From Rutidosis leptorrhynchoides (taxonomy: Eukaryota > Streptophyta > Magnoliopsida > Asterales > Asteraceae): 64,000 bases of DNA. The stretch lies in assembly GCF_046630445.1 (NCBI RefSeq), contig NC_092337.1, forward strand, positions 356,492,001-356,556,000, in the 5' to 3' direction. Made by a program: the position numbers and the translations under genes. Below the pieces are notes generated by a model. The model had not been told where the DNA came from. It was given only the letters and a program-made list of their open reading frames with translations, and searched no databases. Below, in pieces: positions 35,216 through 47,623 of this stretch; position 1 is the stretch's first letter; each line of letters starts with the position of its first letter.

Positions 35216-36938
35216 GTTGGTATCAGAGCTGGTCTAACTGTGTCCAAATCACGACCGGTTAACGTTCTGTGGATTCGGTTTCGATCAACAGCAACGATTT
35301 TGGGCGGGTTAATCGTAGAGGGGGTTCTCACAGTGTAACATGTGATGAAGCATTGGCTCTTACTCCTTGCGATCCCTTGTAGGGTTGGAAGTTTGGTGGA
35401 AACGCAGGTCGTAAAATCAGCGTCTGAGGTATGCCCAGTGGTCACCATAGGAAAGGCACTGGGTGGGTTTCTACCCCAACTTTAATGTTATAAAATTTGG
35501 TATCAGAGCTAATGGTTGTAGGGATCTAGAAATTGCATTAGTGTCTTTAACTGAGTTGTTAGGACGCATTAGTGAGTCTAGACTACAACCTGAATGTTAA
35601 CTGTTATGTATTACTGTTTACATGACCATATATGTGTACATATATATGTGTATAGTACGTGTACACTAACACTTAATTCTGTTACTATTCGTTGTGATAA
35701 TAATTACTCACTACTGATATTACACTACCATTACGTACACGTAATACTGAAGATCACTACTGCTACCACTACTATTAAACACTACCTATCACCACTTAGT
35801 ACTATGACTACTACTGATCATTACTGTCATTACTACTTATAACTACTATTGTGTACTACTCGTTACCATGCTTCACTACTCTCTTTGTACCTAAAGACAT
35901 TACCAAAAGATTTTGAACACATTGACGTCAACATCCAGTTATTCATTTCTATCGAGATACACACCTTTGGAGGTTGCACAAACTCTGCTCGATTAACTAC
36001 GAGTTTTTATTCGAGATACCAATACACCTTTTTCATTTTTCGTTCTCCACGATTATATCCTCTTAAATTTGATGGAGTGATGTTGGAATGGGGGTATGAA
36101 TTGGTGTAATATAATGCGCCTGATCAACGTGGTTATATTACAGTAAGTCATACTGAAGTTCTAATAAATCGTGATGGTGATGAGGCTTGATCAACCTTAT
36201 CACCACCACGTACCATGTTACATGACTCTGTTATTTTCTTTGTTGCCATCTGAAAATACCGAGACCCTATATATCACATAATCCAAGAACACGCCTTTCT
36301 TCATTGACACGTCATTTTTATGCTTCTGATAAATGGTCAGCTGTTACTCAACTTCAAAACGTATATATAACTACATGTATATTATCTCATTTTCGCCTAG
36401 TTTTAATGTTGAACTATGAGATGCTCGAGGTGGCTACACGAATACGAAAACTTCTTCTCTCATTAAGCTGATACTCTCCTCATACAGGAATCTCCTTATA
36501 CCATTCCTCAAAGGTGAGGAACTCTACCAAAATTAAACTAGTATTAACCACGAGAGTGAAAATTTTAACAAAATTTTTCGTAAACCATGAAGTCAAGAGA
36601 CTAAAGCAGAACAATCATGATACCTTTCACGTTTGAAACTCGGAGAAACACTTAGCAGAGTAAAGCTTCATCGATCATCTCTTTGAGATATGCTTAGATG
36701 CCAAACTTCCTTTCATCTAAGAGTCCATAAAGGTCTTGGACCATAAGCTCAACCAACTCAAACAAAGCACAATTTCTATTGTTAGAATTCGTTGAAACCC
36801 TCGTAGAGAACTCAAACTCACGTAAGAGCTAGAAGATCAAACGAAATGAAATTACCTGCATCTATTTTCCCCAACGTAACGTTGATGGATGGCACTAACC
36901 AAAATTTCGGGACGAAATTTTCAATAACGGGTAGGTAA
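35216..36938 (+). other. Non-coding interior of the LARD-like element with two primer-site motifs
   Basis: TGGTATCAGAGCT occurs at 35218-35230, directly after the LTR, and again at 35498-35510. The middle (35600-35850) is low-complexity ACTACT-rich DNA. The end carries TTTCGGGACGAAATTTTC and the purine tract AACGGGTAGGTAA up to 36938. No protein domain was recognised. Confidence 0.75.
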
Positions 36939-39900
36939 TGTAACAACCCGACTTTTTTCGTTAACTTTTCCATTAAATACTTAACTACCGTTAGTTAAAT
37001 GAATTTATACGCCGGAAATTTTTTTAGAAAATACTATTTTTAATATGTGCTACATATTACTTGAGTTCATACTTTGTTTTAGAAGTATGCGAGAGACTTA
37101 GAAAAAGCAAGAAAAACGTACGGTTAGTGAAAACCGGAAAAACTTCTTTTAAGGCAACGAAAGGAAAGATAATTCACTTTTAATAATTATTTACATAATT
37201 ATAAATTTTTTAAAATACTTTTAATTTATTAGAAGTTTTATAAATTAAAAGCACGAAAAATTTGCTAAACGCTCGGTTAACATTCCAGCTTTCGATTTTG
37301 GTTAACGATACGTAGCAACGGAATAAATAATTATTAAGTAAATAATTATTCCATGTACTTTATAAAATTAGAATTCTTTTATAATTAAGAGAATTTAATA
37401 TAATTCAAGAATCCGAAGGATTTAATGTTTAACGATTCGATTTTCATTTTCGGTTAACGATTTATGGGAACAAGCCTAGCGATTAAATTACCTAGCCAAA
37501 AGAGCCCATGGACACCTCTTTCAGCCCCATTCGGCAGACCACATGCCATTAGTCCATCCCTTATTTTTAATTGTGGCCCGGTTTGCTTAATTGGCCCAAA
37601 CTATCATCCTTTAAGCCCTAAACCCAACTTAAACCCTCATTTAACAAAAAATTAAGGCAAGGCTTCTTCCTGCCTCCCAAATCACGACCTAATACAGCCC
37701 CAAAACCCTATCATCATGATCAACATCTTCAAGGATCAAGATCACATCAATTTCTTGCTTGATTGCTAAATCGTTTACGTATTCGTGTTCCTCTCGTTCT
37801 CCTCTACGCATCTATACCAACAATTGTATGATTAGGGTATGATCTAAAAACTCTATTTTTCTAGATTTAATTGTTATTATACATGTATAGGGTTGCTAGA
37901 GTTTCTAGTGCTCAAATCTTGATTTGTGTATGTGTTACTAGTCGTTATTTTGCTCGGATTGCATGCTAGGGTTTAATCTCAAATTTGTTTGATATGCTAA
38001 TGATATGATGAGTTTTTTTCTTTACATATGAAGTATTTAGATGGAAATCCAATGAAAAATTATTAATTTTGTCGCAAGAATCGCGCGATTTCGTTATGTA
38101 TAGCTATAATTATGCTTAATTGAAGTTTCGACGTGTAATTATGCTTTATTCTGAAAACTGTAATTTATGTGTTTGAAATTGATGCATGAACTGATGTTTT
38201 ATGGATAGATAATTGAAAAACACACAAAATGAACTAGGGTATCATAGCTATTGAATTTTTGAAAGTCATTTTATGCTTACTTGAACGTTTGCGATAAAAC
38301 TTGTTAAACAACGATTTTCTTTTAAGTCAAACGACTACTTAACATGACTTCTGGAAAATATGCCTTTTTGTGTTGAAAATTACATGATTAGTAATTAATC
38401 TTTCATGTAGACCTAATGTGCTAATTGTTTCTGATGCTTGTATAATCAACCCCGAAAACAACTACCTGAACGGGATCGAATCTGTCCCGTTTGTACATAT
38501 AATGGTCAAGCATGAAGTTGAAATTGTTTTGGAGCTTGATCTTTTGATATGTTGTTAAATGTATGTTATGTAGAATATCTCATTTGTATGTTTAACTCTG
38601 AAAACTCTAATTGCTATATGTTATATGCGTGCCTAAACCATAGGTCCGGATTATGTCTAAATCAGAAAGTCCGACTTGTTGGGAAAAACTGTACTAATTG
38701 GCTATATGGTTTTCTTAGATCTTTTGACCACCGATACTTTAAGGTGTTAGTTGCCATCTCCAATTGGTCGTTCGTGATTTACTATTTTCTAGATTAAATG
38801 AGAGGTTTTATGAAACTGATGCGCAAACAGAAACTGAACAAGAAAGATTTGCATACTACGTGATTTCTAGGAATTTTTAGATAGCGTTCTTGGTCTTTTT
38901 AGAAAGCTTATGACATGTACTTGTGATCTGGGGTTTATCATAATTTATTGGTGTGTCATTTGTGAACAATGCGTGTCCGATTGCATGACCGTTGTAAACA
39001 AGTACGATAATTAAACTAGTAAACGTTAATTTGCTAAACGAATGTGTGAAACTCATGAGTTGACCAAGTTTTACTTTTGTTTGACTTGCATGAACTAGTT
39101 GACTTTTACTATACAATGGCGTTGGACTTGAGCATTAGGACTATGTGCACCCTATGGACTGACCTAGCTTATTAGACACATAATGACCAACTTATATTCT
39201 CTAGGTTGAGTCTACGGGTCAAGGACCTACATCTTGGTTATCTACTGTGGTATTTGTAGCTGCGCTAAAGGTGAGTTATTGCCCCCTTTTTCTCTACTGT
39301 TTTTGGGGTGAGAATACATGCTTACTAGTTTTCAAAAAAAAATTATTATACGAATGTTCATAGTCCTACTTTCTTTTAAACTTTTACTGTTTATACTCGG
39401 GATGTGATTACACGCTGTTGGAACAGATTTACAACCAGACACATTGAATTAGAAACAAACTTTGTATTGCATGAGTTACAGACTGAAAAGCCCTTAACTC
39501 GAATATGTTAAATTACTTATGTAAGCGCGAATCATATGGACAGATCTGTTGGGTTTTGACAAACCCCACCCTATCTTAACTGAGGTGCATGTTACTTCGT
39601 AAACGATACACTTGGTCGGTGTACACTATTATAGGGTAAAAGGAAGACGTGTGGGATACCATGCGCGATGTTAAGCTTCTTAATTCGAGTGCTCACGAGA
39701 TGCATACACTTTAGAAATTTTTATTGCTAAATATCGTGGTTTACAAACTTGAAACTAGACATTTTTGTTGTTTTACACATTTGAAACAGAATATGGTATT
39801 GTATACAAATATTAGAAACAAGACATTTTGTTGTATACGAAAGATTTAAACTAAGACACTTTATTGTCTACAAAGATTTGAAAACATGAACTTACGTTGT

Positions 39901-40116
39901 GTACAAACTTTTGAACTACAAAACTTTTATGGTCTATGTTTATTACTGTTGTGATACTAAACCTATAACTCACCAACTGTTGTGTTGACCTTTTAGCATG
40001 TCTATTCTCAGGTACTTATTACTTCTGTTGTAGAACTTTGCTGTTTCATAGAAGTCGAGCCAAGCACTGAAACCAGAGTTAACATCGCCGTTAATGGACT
40101 TTGACGGGGTGTTAAA
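36939..40116 (+). repeat. Right LTR of the LARD-like element
   Basis: A 3,178-bp LTR, TGTAACAACCCGAC to GGGGTGTTAAA, without nested insertions. It serves as the reference for the insertions in the left LTR. The expected CA end appears as AA. Confidence 0.85.
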
Positions 40117-40869
40117 TGACATGTACTTGAAAAATTCGGGTCGTCTAGTGTAGTAGGAGGCCTGGACCCATTATAGTTTGTACGTGTGTAGGTAACATTA
40201 GTGGTACCACGAAAAACACTAAACAAAGGTTTACTTTTTAGTGCAAGTTCCTTGTTTAGTAACTTTTCGTTGAGCTCATTAAAGGGAATATGAGTGTCAC
40301 GAGAATTTACACCATTGATTACACTCTGATATGAGTCTTCAAGCCCATTGAGAACACAATCGGTGATGTCCTCTGGAGGAACAGTTGAGTCGAGTAAGTC
40401 AAAGTGATCGGTGCAAGCTTTGATGGCGTGCATATATACGGTTATTGATTGCGGTCCTTTGGTGATGTTTTTGGCTTCATCTTGAGATGTTTTATTTGGC
40501 CACGAGATGAACTAGCATAGGTGCTGGTGAGAGTATCTCATAAATCTTTGGTGGTTGTGGTTAAGGATAAAGTGGAACAACACTTGAATCCAAAGTGCCG
40601 ATAAGGGCCTCAAACAATAAACGATCCTGGCGTATCCAAGTTGTATACGCATGATTGATAGACGAAGTACCTTCTTTGGTGATCGGTTGTAGTGAAGTAG
40701 GATATGTATCATCCAAAAACTTAAACAAGCCATAACCATCAACCGTAGCTTGAATATGTAACTTTCACGAGTTGTAGATAACAGATGTAAGCTTGATTAC
40801 ATTGTCTAATGATACAATGATGATGGGATGAGTGGGATCTGCATCATTTATAATTGTGTTGTAAGACAT
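40117..40869 (-). pseudogene. Ale-type copia gag, N-terminal part
   Basis: The minus-strand start at 40869 gives MSYNTIINDADPTHP. A stop and frame changes follow, but the pattern is readable: DGYGLFKFLDDTYP, then INHAYTTWIRQDRLLFEALIG, and, in a 141-codon open stretch (40433-40008), DITDCVLNGLEDSYQSVING and FNELNEKLLNKELALK. This is the UBN2-like gag of Ale/Retrofit elements. It is cut at 40116/40117 by the LARD-like element and resumes at 28671. Confidence 0.82.
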
Positions 40870-41162
40870 TGCTGCCTTCGAAAAAAAATTAGGGTTAGGG
40901 TTAGGGTTGGAGTCGTATGGCTCTGTATACCATATAGAATAAGTGTTTCTTAATCTTATTCAATAGAATAATTGGTACATATATAGGGTACACAACAACA
41001 ATGAAGATAACTATACAATGAGATAATTAAGGAAAATACATAACAACTAAATATAAACCAAATCTTCAATGTTTATCCGTAATAGAAATAAGTGGAGAAA
41101 TGGAGGAATGGAGACGTGGAGTAGTTGAGAAGTCGTGGAGAAGATTAGAAGCAAGTATTACA
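40870..41162 (-). repeat. Ale copia leader, primer site and probable 5' LTR
   Basis: The minus strand carries a short leader with CCCTAACCCTAACCCTAA (40889-40909) and a primer-site variant TGGTATACAGAGCC (40919-40932) with one extra base. The LTR would start at TGTAATACTTGC (41162) and end near 40933, about 230 bp, a normal Ale size. The expected CA end is not seen, so the boundaries are tentative. Confidence 0.5.
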
Positions 41163-41947
41163 CTAAAAACAAGCATATATTGCTAGAAAGATATTCGAAA
41201 AAGGAAAAGAGGGAAAAAATAAATTTAAAACTATCGAAAATGTAGCTTGTAACCTTTTGTGAAAAGGTTTTGCATATACATATTTCAATCTAGCTTGAGT
41301 TTTTAATTTAGTTTAATTCATTTATGTATAATATATATAACTAGTTTTATGAGTACTTCCGTTTGACGGAAGTTGTAACTATAGTTTTTCACAAATGTCA
41401 ATAAATGATGGAATACTATTGACATTTTTGTGAAAGGGTATAAAATTTGTAAATATAAATGAATCAGCCTAATATTCGAGAAATAGTTTACCTACTGTAA
41501 TCAAATGTGAGCTCGTACGTTGTACTGTAGTTTTAAGAACTTAGTTTTATATAAAATATGTGAATCATCACCAAAATATTTTTCCTAAATTTTTACACCA
41601 TTGTAAACTTTGATCTTCTACTTGGTGTTGAATTAATACACTTTTTGAGTGACACCCTAATACATTTACATATACTCTATAACTATGTCAATTCGTGTTG
41701 TACATAAATCATATCATGCAAAAAAAGGAATATCAACTATCAAGTATTGTAAATAAATCTATGAATCATCAGTACTCAAAATCTAGTTAACATCAACAAA
41801 AGCTAACTTGAAAAACCTTACAACGTACTACTGAATTTTTGTCAAATCAGAAATAGACAAGCCGATTACTTGTAATATCAAAAATAGTAAATAGTAATAG
41901 TAAAGAAAAAAAATAAGAAGATAATAAGATCATTAAGTGCAGACAAA
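41163..41947. other. Unassigned AT-rich DNA with small inverted repeats
   Basis: No gene. Two hairpin-capable repeats are present: ACTTCCGTTTGACGGAAGT (41355-41373), and a longer imperfect one with arms at 41385-41408 and 41415-41435 built on TTTCACAAATGTCAATA. Confidence 0.5.
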
Positions 41948-42846
41948 GTGTACATCTACTTTGTTGTAGACAAAGTAGATTTACTTTCATACTTTCAAAT
42001 AACATATTCAATCGCCCAACTACCGACTTGTGTTAATTTTTCGGCTCGAGTTATGGATATAAAAGATATTAGTTGTCCTTTATGCAACTATAGAGTTGAA
42101 TCTTTGGACCATTTATTATTTGAGTGTTCTTTAGCTCGGGATTTGTGGCGAAGGACTAGATTATGGATTGACATCAACGATATACGCGATTTCTACTCTT
42201 GGTCGGATTGGGTACAATGGTTTGAGGCATAGCATTCTTCGTCCGGTTCGAAGGATAGGTTATAATGCGCACAGTTGCAGCTTTGGTATGGCACGTATGG
42301 AGATTCCAGAATGATAAGTTGTTCGGGTCGTGATCGATGAAGAAAGAGTTCTTGTTCGACTTTATTCGTAACTTTTCTTTTTATCGGTTGTGTAATAGAG
42401 AAAAAGTTAATGTTAGTTGGAACGATCGACTTATAAAATCCCTCAGTAGCGCCTTGCTAGTGAGGATTTTTCAATAAAATAATTTTGTCGGTCAAGAAAA
42501 ATGATACTAATACCTTTCAAAAAAGAAGGAGACCGGTGCATGGCAAGGAATTGCAAACCTTTCATGAATTTATTAAGGATATTTGATCTCATTATCGTCA
42601 CGTAGTTTTCGATTTTTCTTCTTTTGATGAAGATAATCTTCATATAGATTAGCGATTCTCTTTCCATTTTTTGGTTTATTTCGTTTCTGGTGTTTGTGTA
42701 CGTGTAGATCCGCCTTTGTTTTGATGTAGTGAGTTTGGGGTAGCTCGATTATTTAGTTTAGCTGGTAGCTTGCTCATTTATATATTTTAGGAGGTTCATT
42801 TGTTTGTTGAACTTCTGCTACTATTTACAATAATTTCTCGTAATTC

Positions 42847-42878
<32 letters not shown>
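41948..42878 (+). mobile_element. 3' end of an L1-type LINE with poly(A) tail
   Basis: The reading frame to 42232 contains CPLCNYRVESLDHLLFEC followed by ARDLWRR, the zf-RVT zinc-binding domain found after the reverse transcriptase of plant LINEs. A TAG at 42230-42232 breaks the frame. About 600 bp of 3' UTR follow, ending in a 30-base A-run (42848-42878). The rest of the element is missing, which is the usual 5' truncation. No clear target duplication was found and the left edge is uncertain (roughly 41980). Confidence 0.78.
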
Positions 42879-42881
<3 letters not shown>

Positions 42882-43445
42882 GTACCTTTTAAAATGGGAT
42901 GGGGCGTTACCCCTCCAAAAAAGTAAGTATGTTATATTCTGTATTTTCAATCTAATAATCGATTGATTGATACTGTATTTTAATTCAATAATTGATAATT
43001 GATGGTTGGTTGTTATTATTGCGTGAATTCAACATTTATTTATCATATTTTGTTCTGGACCGGTTTAGCGGATTAAATCAATAATTAATATCAATATCGA
43101 GTGTGAAATCTTCAATATTAAGTTTCCTTATAGATGCATTATGAAACGAGATAGACTAATCGATTGTATGGACGTTATGAGGTTTAGAATCAACCACATG
43201 AGTTGTATGAATGATTTGGGACGAAAATAACTTGTAATATGTGGCTACTGTTTCACAAATAACTTAACAATGAAACTCGTAACCCATATATATATTGACC
43301 CGATAGACGAGTCTTTCGTCTGTGCGAATGACTCACTCATCCGTATGGACAAGCTTCATCCGTACGGATGATATACAAATCTGTGTGGATGAATCATAAC
43401 TTTATTTAAAACATTAACGAGCTTATACTTGATTAATTTACGGTA
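42879..43445. other. Unassigned intergenic DNA
   Basis: No gene recognised. A perfect 14-bp palindrome, CATCCGTACGGATG (43357-43370), sits among several ATCCGT words. Confidence 0.4.
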
Positions 43446-43690
43446 CTCCATTCGTCTCAATTTAATATTTCTACTTTGACTTTTCAAGTCTTTATTTACC
43501 AACTTTTAGGTAAAATATCTTTGTTTCTGTTACGTAGGATATGGTAAAATTTATGTGAAGTCTTGGGATTTAAATATGTTTTTAATTATATAAATTTCAT
43601 TAAATAAAAAGAAACTAAAATATTTTAATTCAAAGTTAACAAAAAAAATTAAATAATCAAAATGAGACAATTAAATTGAAAACGAGGGAG
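43446..43690. mobile_element. Stowaway-like MITE
   Basis: A 245-bp element bounded by TA dinucleotides (43444-43445 and 43691-43692). Left end CTCCATTCGTCTCAATTTAA; right end in reverse CTCCCTCGTTTTCAATTTAA. The CTCC(C)T(C)CGTCTCAA terminus and TA target mark Tc1/mariner-derived Stowaway elements. No coding sequence. Confidence 0.82.
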
Positions 43691-44031
43691 TAGTGAAATG
43701 TAACGCATACACTTCCACCAAACAAAAATACCAAAGATCAATTACATTCCAAACATTCAAAGATTGACAAAAACTGTGGACTTATTGTTTATGTACTAAT
43801 TCTTTGTCAACAAATTTAAAATATAGTTCATGCTTCAAAAAGCACTTAAAACAACGAAAAACGATTAACTAAGATCTAAACCCATAAATATAATTCGTAA
43901 ACTATTTTAACATTAGTCATTTTGACCTAAATAGGTCAAAAGTGTGTCACCTTTATAAAAAAAGGAAGGTGATGGCAAAATATAAAAAATCCATATACTC
44001 GCGTTCACGTAAAAAGCATCATGATTACGTT

Positions 44032-44064
<33 letters not shown>

Positions 44065-44713
44065 ATTGAGACACCTTTTGCGATTCATATGATTATTCAA
44101 TCACAAATCCATAATCATATCGAAGTATATGCTTGGTCCCAAAAATGATTAAAAGTTTGTTTTATAGTCACTCAATGGACATGCAATTTAATAATGTTAA
44201 AAAGTATGGTTTTTCGCATCATTACCTTTTGATTGTCTCAATATACAAAGGAACCATCACATCTTTACATAGTCTTCAAAAATATAAAACTTGTTTGTGC
44301 TTTTGGGTTTTGGGTTTGACTAAGTGAGTTGGTTGTTTAAGTTTCAAGGTGTTATCTTGATGCTTATGAACTCATGGTATTTTCTCTATAGTATTTTTCA
44401 AGTTTTAACCTTTATTAAAGAAAAAAAAAAGATATTAAAACACTTTCAAGAATTCTATTTAGTTTCTCGAAATGTAATGCCCCAAACATAAAATTTATGA
44501 AACTTATGTCTTAATAAAGAAAACTTGATACCAAATAACTTATAATCTAATATGACGGTAGGTGATAGGAATATATCTTTTTTGTAGTGTCTTTCATTTT
44601 ATTATTCTGATCGAGAAAGAATCTCTTCTGAACGACCAAAGTCACAATGAGATTAAAAATCGATATTTTCTTAACCGTGCGAGTCTTTTCAATCTAAAGG
44701 TTGAGAGCTCAAG
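43691..44713. other. Unassigned AT-rich DNA with poly(T) run
   Basis: A T-run at about 44031-44062 may be the tail of a minus-strand retroposon, but no body was recognised. At 44474 a TGTAATGCCCCAAAC resembles an LTR start, truncated by the Tekay LTR at 44714. Confidence 0.4.
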
Positions 44714-45012
44714 TGAAATGTCCCGTTCATATTGATTATAAACGTTCCATATTAATTGATTTCGTTGCGAGGTTTTGACCTCTATATGAGACGTTTTTCA
44801 AAGACTGCATTCGATTTTAGAACAAACCATAACCTTTAAAATATTACGACGATTATCAAATAATGATAATCTAAAATATAGCGTTTTTCACACGACCATT
44901 ACATAATGGTTTACAATAATATTACACATCAACATAAGTCTTCGAATGCAGTTTTTAAACAATATTATACAAGCATGGACTCCAAATCTTGTCCTTAATT
45001 TAGTATGCAACA

Positions 45013-47623
45013 TGTAACATCCCGTTTTTCATCATAACATGTCCAAGGTACGTGATGAACTTTAGAATGTTCATACTTGGTTGTATAATAGTATAAAGAT
45101 GATTGTGTGATGAGTGCATGAAGTGTACCAAGTGTGTACGTATTTCTTGTTCGAATGTCGAAGAAAACTGGACGTTGTTTGAGTTACAAGATGTGTACGT
45201 ACCTTTTCGACCCCAAATAAATTTGAGTTGATATTTCAAAACCTTACCATTAGAAAGGAAATCTTATTACGTTTCCAACGATATTTGATTCATCGAAAAC
45301 GGAGTTACGGTCAAAAAGTTATGGCCAAAACAAGTTTGCTGAAGTTCGGATGAAACAGGCAATTGTCACAGCGCGACCAGAATGGCCACGGCGCGACCAG
45401 AATGGCCACGGCGCAACAAATGCCTATTTTGAGGGTCAGAAAGCTTAAAAAAGTGATCTAAAATCACCCTTTGGGCCACGGCGCGACAAATTTGCTCTGC
45501 GGCGCGACAATAGGCACGATCTGGTACTTTTCAGCCTTTTAATGAGTTAAATGAGGGGCAAAGTTGGTATTTCACATATGGACGGGTCTTTAGCCATAAA
45601 ACTGATCCTAATCTTATCCAAACCTCATTTCCTTCTCATTTCTTCCCTCCCACTCACACCCCAAACCCTAGAGAGAGAGTAAAGGGTTTAGAGAGAGAAA
45701 GCTCGAATCGGGAATGAAGAAGAGTGATTCGGGTCGGGTCTCAAGAGTTAAAGTTGTTCTCCTCGTTCACGGCTACGTTGTGATAGTGATGGTAAGTTCT
45801 AACTCCGAAATTCATCTTTATGATTTGATATTCAAGTTAGGGTTTTTAGCTTTTTAGTTGTAAAACCCATTTAGATGATGAAGTGGGTTTATGGAAACTA
45901 GTTATTTTTGATACATGGCGGTTTTGGGTTGATTGACGTTTTGGACATGATTAGGCTTTGGTTTTGGGTGTAATCACTTAGTTTAGTGATTTTGGAAGCG
46001 TTGGAACCCTTTTGGGTGTATTTGAGTTGACTAATTTTGGAATGGGTCAAGATTAGGGTTTATGTGTCAAAATGGGTTTTGAGTCAAGTTTTGGTGAATT
46101 AAGTATGTAAATACTTGTTTTAGGTGTTATTTGGTGTTTTGGTAATATAATCACTAGTCGTTATTGATTTTGGGCGTTTTTGAGACTTAGGTCAAAATGG
46201 GTCGACTTTGATTGGGTCGAATTTGGTAATGACACTAAATTGGATTAAATGGATGTTAAACACTCTTGTTAAGTGTTAAATGGCATTTTTTGAATGAAAG
46301 TAAACGTGAGAAATGATTTCGGGTTAAAATTGGTATTTTAACCATAAAGTCAAACTTGGTCAACCATGAAACGGGTTTTTGGGTAATATACGGGATAGTA
46401 TGCATTTAATGGCTAAAGTTGATGTATTTGAGTATTTCGAGAACGCGGGAACTAGTCTCGTTAGTTTTGGACCTTCGGGTGTCGTTAAATGTATAAAAAG
46501 GTGTATTTTGCACTTAGGTATCTAAATGGGCAGATTGTGGAGGTAGGTATAAACCCTTGGTTAAGGGCGTTTGCGTCAAATTCTCTTGAAGGGAATGTGT
46601 GTTGATTGTGTGAATACCTATATGTATATTATAGGTAAAATCTTGCTCGGTTGCGTTTGGTGGCGACTTTACATACATGACTTGTGCATGCATCTCGAGG
46701 TGAGTGGGATAAGTATACATGTATGTATATGATGTGTTTATTTGTATGAATGGATATGTGTTGTCCAAGTTAGCAATATATGTGTTGTACGCTAACAGAT
46801 TTATGAATGGATATGTGTTGTCCAAGTTAGTGTTATATGCGTTGTACGCTAACGTTTTACGAATGGATACGTGTTGTCCAATTTAGTGATATATGTGTTG
46901 TACACTAACGATTTTATGAGCGGATATGTGTTGTCCAAGGGTTAGTGATATATGTGTTGTACACTAACGGTTGTTATGAACACCGATGGGAAATTCGAGT
47001 ACCATTCCTTTTTACGATTGGTTAACCATGGTTGTGTGAATTTTGTATTAGCATATTTAATATTGAACTATATGCTATTGGTGTTGCTAGCTTATTGTGA
47101 ATTGCGGATATTGGTTTATGCATGATGTTTGCATAGTTGTTGAATTGCTAGCTTGTATGCGGTATTGTGAAAGTGATTGCAAGTAAATAGATTATATATT
47201 TATATGTATAATTATTGCATTCACTAAGCTTTATGCTTACCCCTCTCGTTGTTTACCTTTTTACAGGTATTGTGATTATGAAGCTAGCTAGTTATAGACT
47301 AGACGCTTAGGTGCGCTTGGGCTCGATGGGGTAGCTTTTGGATATTTGGACGCGGATGGGGGATTTGGTAGTCCCCGGGATTATGCTCTTGGTATTGGGT
47401 TGGGTTATTGAGTCTTAACCCGTATTTCTCGTGATCGGGTCATTATTACAAATGATTTTGTAAAGTGTAATTTGTGTGCCAAGGGTCATGATAGATTGTT
47501 AAACGTATCATTACGATGTTATGTTTTGATTAAAATAGAGTTGAAAATGTATTGTATTAGTGGGACCTAACTAATAAAAAAAAATGTACTCCGTTTTTGG
47601 TTAAACGGATTGGGGTTGTTTCA
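45013..47623 (+). mobile_element. Gypsy solo LTR with tandem repeats, near-perfect target duplication
   Basis: A 2,611-bp insertion, TGTAACATCCCG to GGGTTGTTTCA, with CAACA on the left and CAATA on the right. It has no PBS, purine tract or coding region inside, so it is a solo LTR. It includes a 20-bp direct repeat with GCGCGACC near 45371-45410, further GCGCGAC words at 45481 and 45502, and a 4-unit tandem repeat at 46748-46976. Confidence 0.75.
46748..46976 (+). repeat. Tandem repeat, about 57 bp x 4
   Basis: Units start at 46748, 46805, 46861 and 46919, each with GGATATGTGTTGTCCAA then TGTGTTGTACRCTAAC. It lies inside the solo LTR. Confidence 0.88.

Larger units (their letters stand above)
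28672..40116 (+). mobile_element. Large gypsy-derived element without coding capacity (LARD-like, Tekay-type LTRs)
   Basis: Two direct LTRs (28672-35215 and 36939-40116), both starting TGTAACAACCCGAC, flank a 1.7-kb interior with primer site and polypurine tract but no gag or pol. The flanks show a near-duplication, TGACC on the left and TGACA on the right. The left LTR is swollen by a MITE and an inverted solo LTR; without these both LTRs are about 3.2-3.3 kb. The phrase TTTCGGGACGAAATTT before the polypurine tract is common at the pol end of Tekay-type elements. The element interrupts the gag of an Ale copia. Confidence 0.82.

Noticed and set aside
40889..40909. TTAGGG repeats resembling telomere sequence
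   Set aside because: Only three units, of the TTAGGG form and not the usual plant TTTAGGG, and they lie in the leader of an Ale copia element.
43357..43370. CATCCGTACGGATG palindrome with an upstream partial copy as a further twin dyad
   Set aside because: Spacing to the partial copy is about 19 bp and the site is not in an Athila element.
44031..44062. Poly(T) run as the tail of a minus-strand LINE or processed gene
   Set aside because: No LINE domain, gene remnant or target duplication was recognised beside it.
44474..44713. TGTAATGCCCC as the start of another LTR
   Set aside because: Only about 240 bp are present before the Tekay LTR and no partner end was found, so it is noted but not called.
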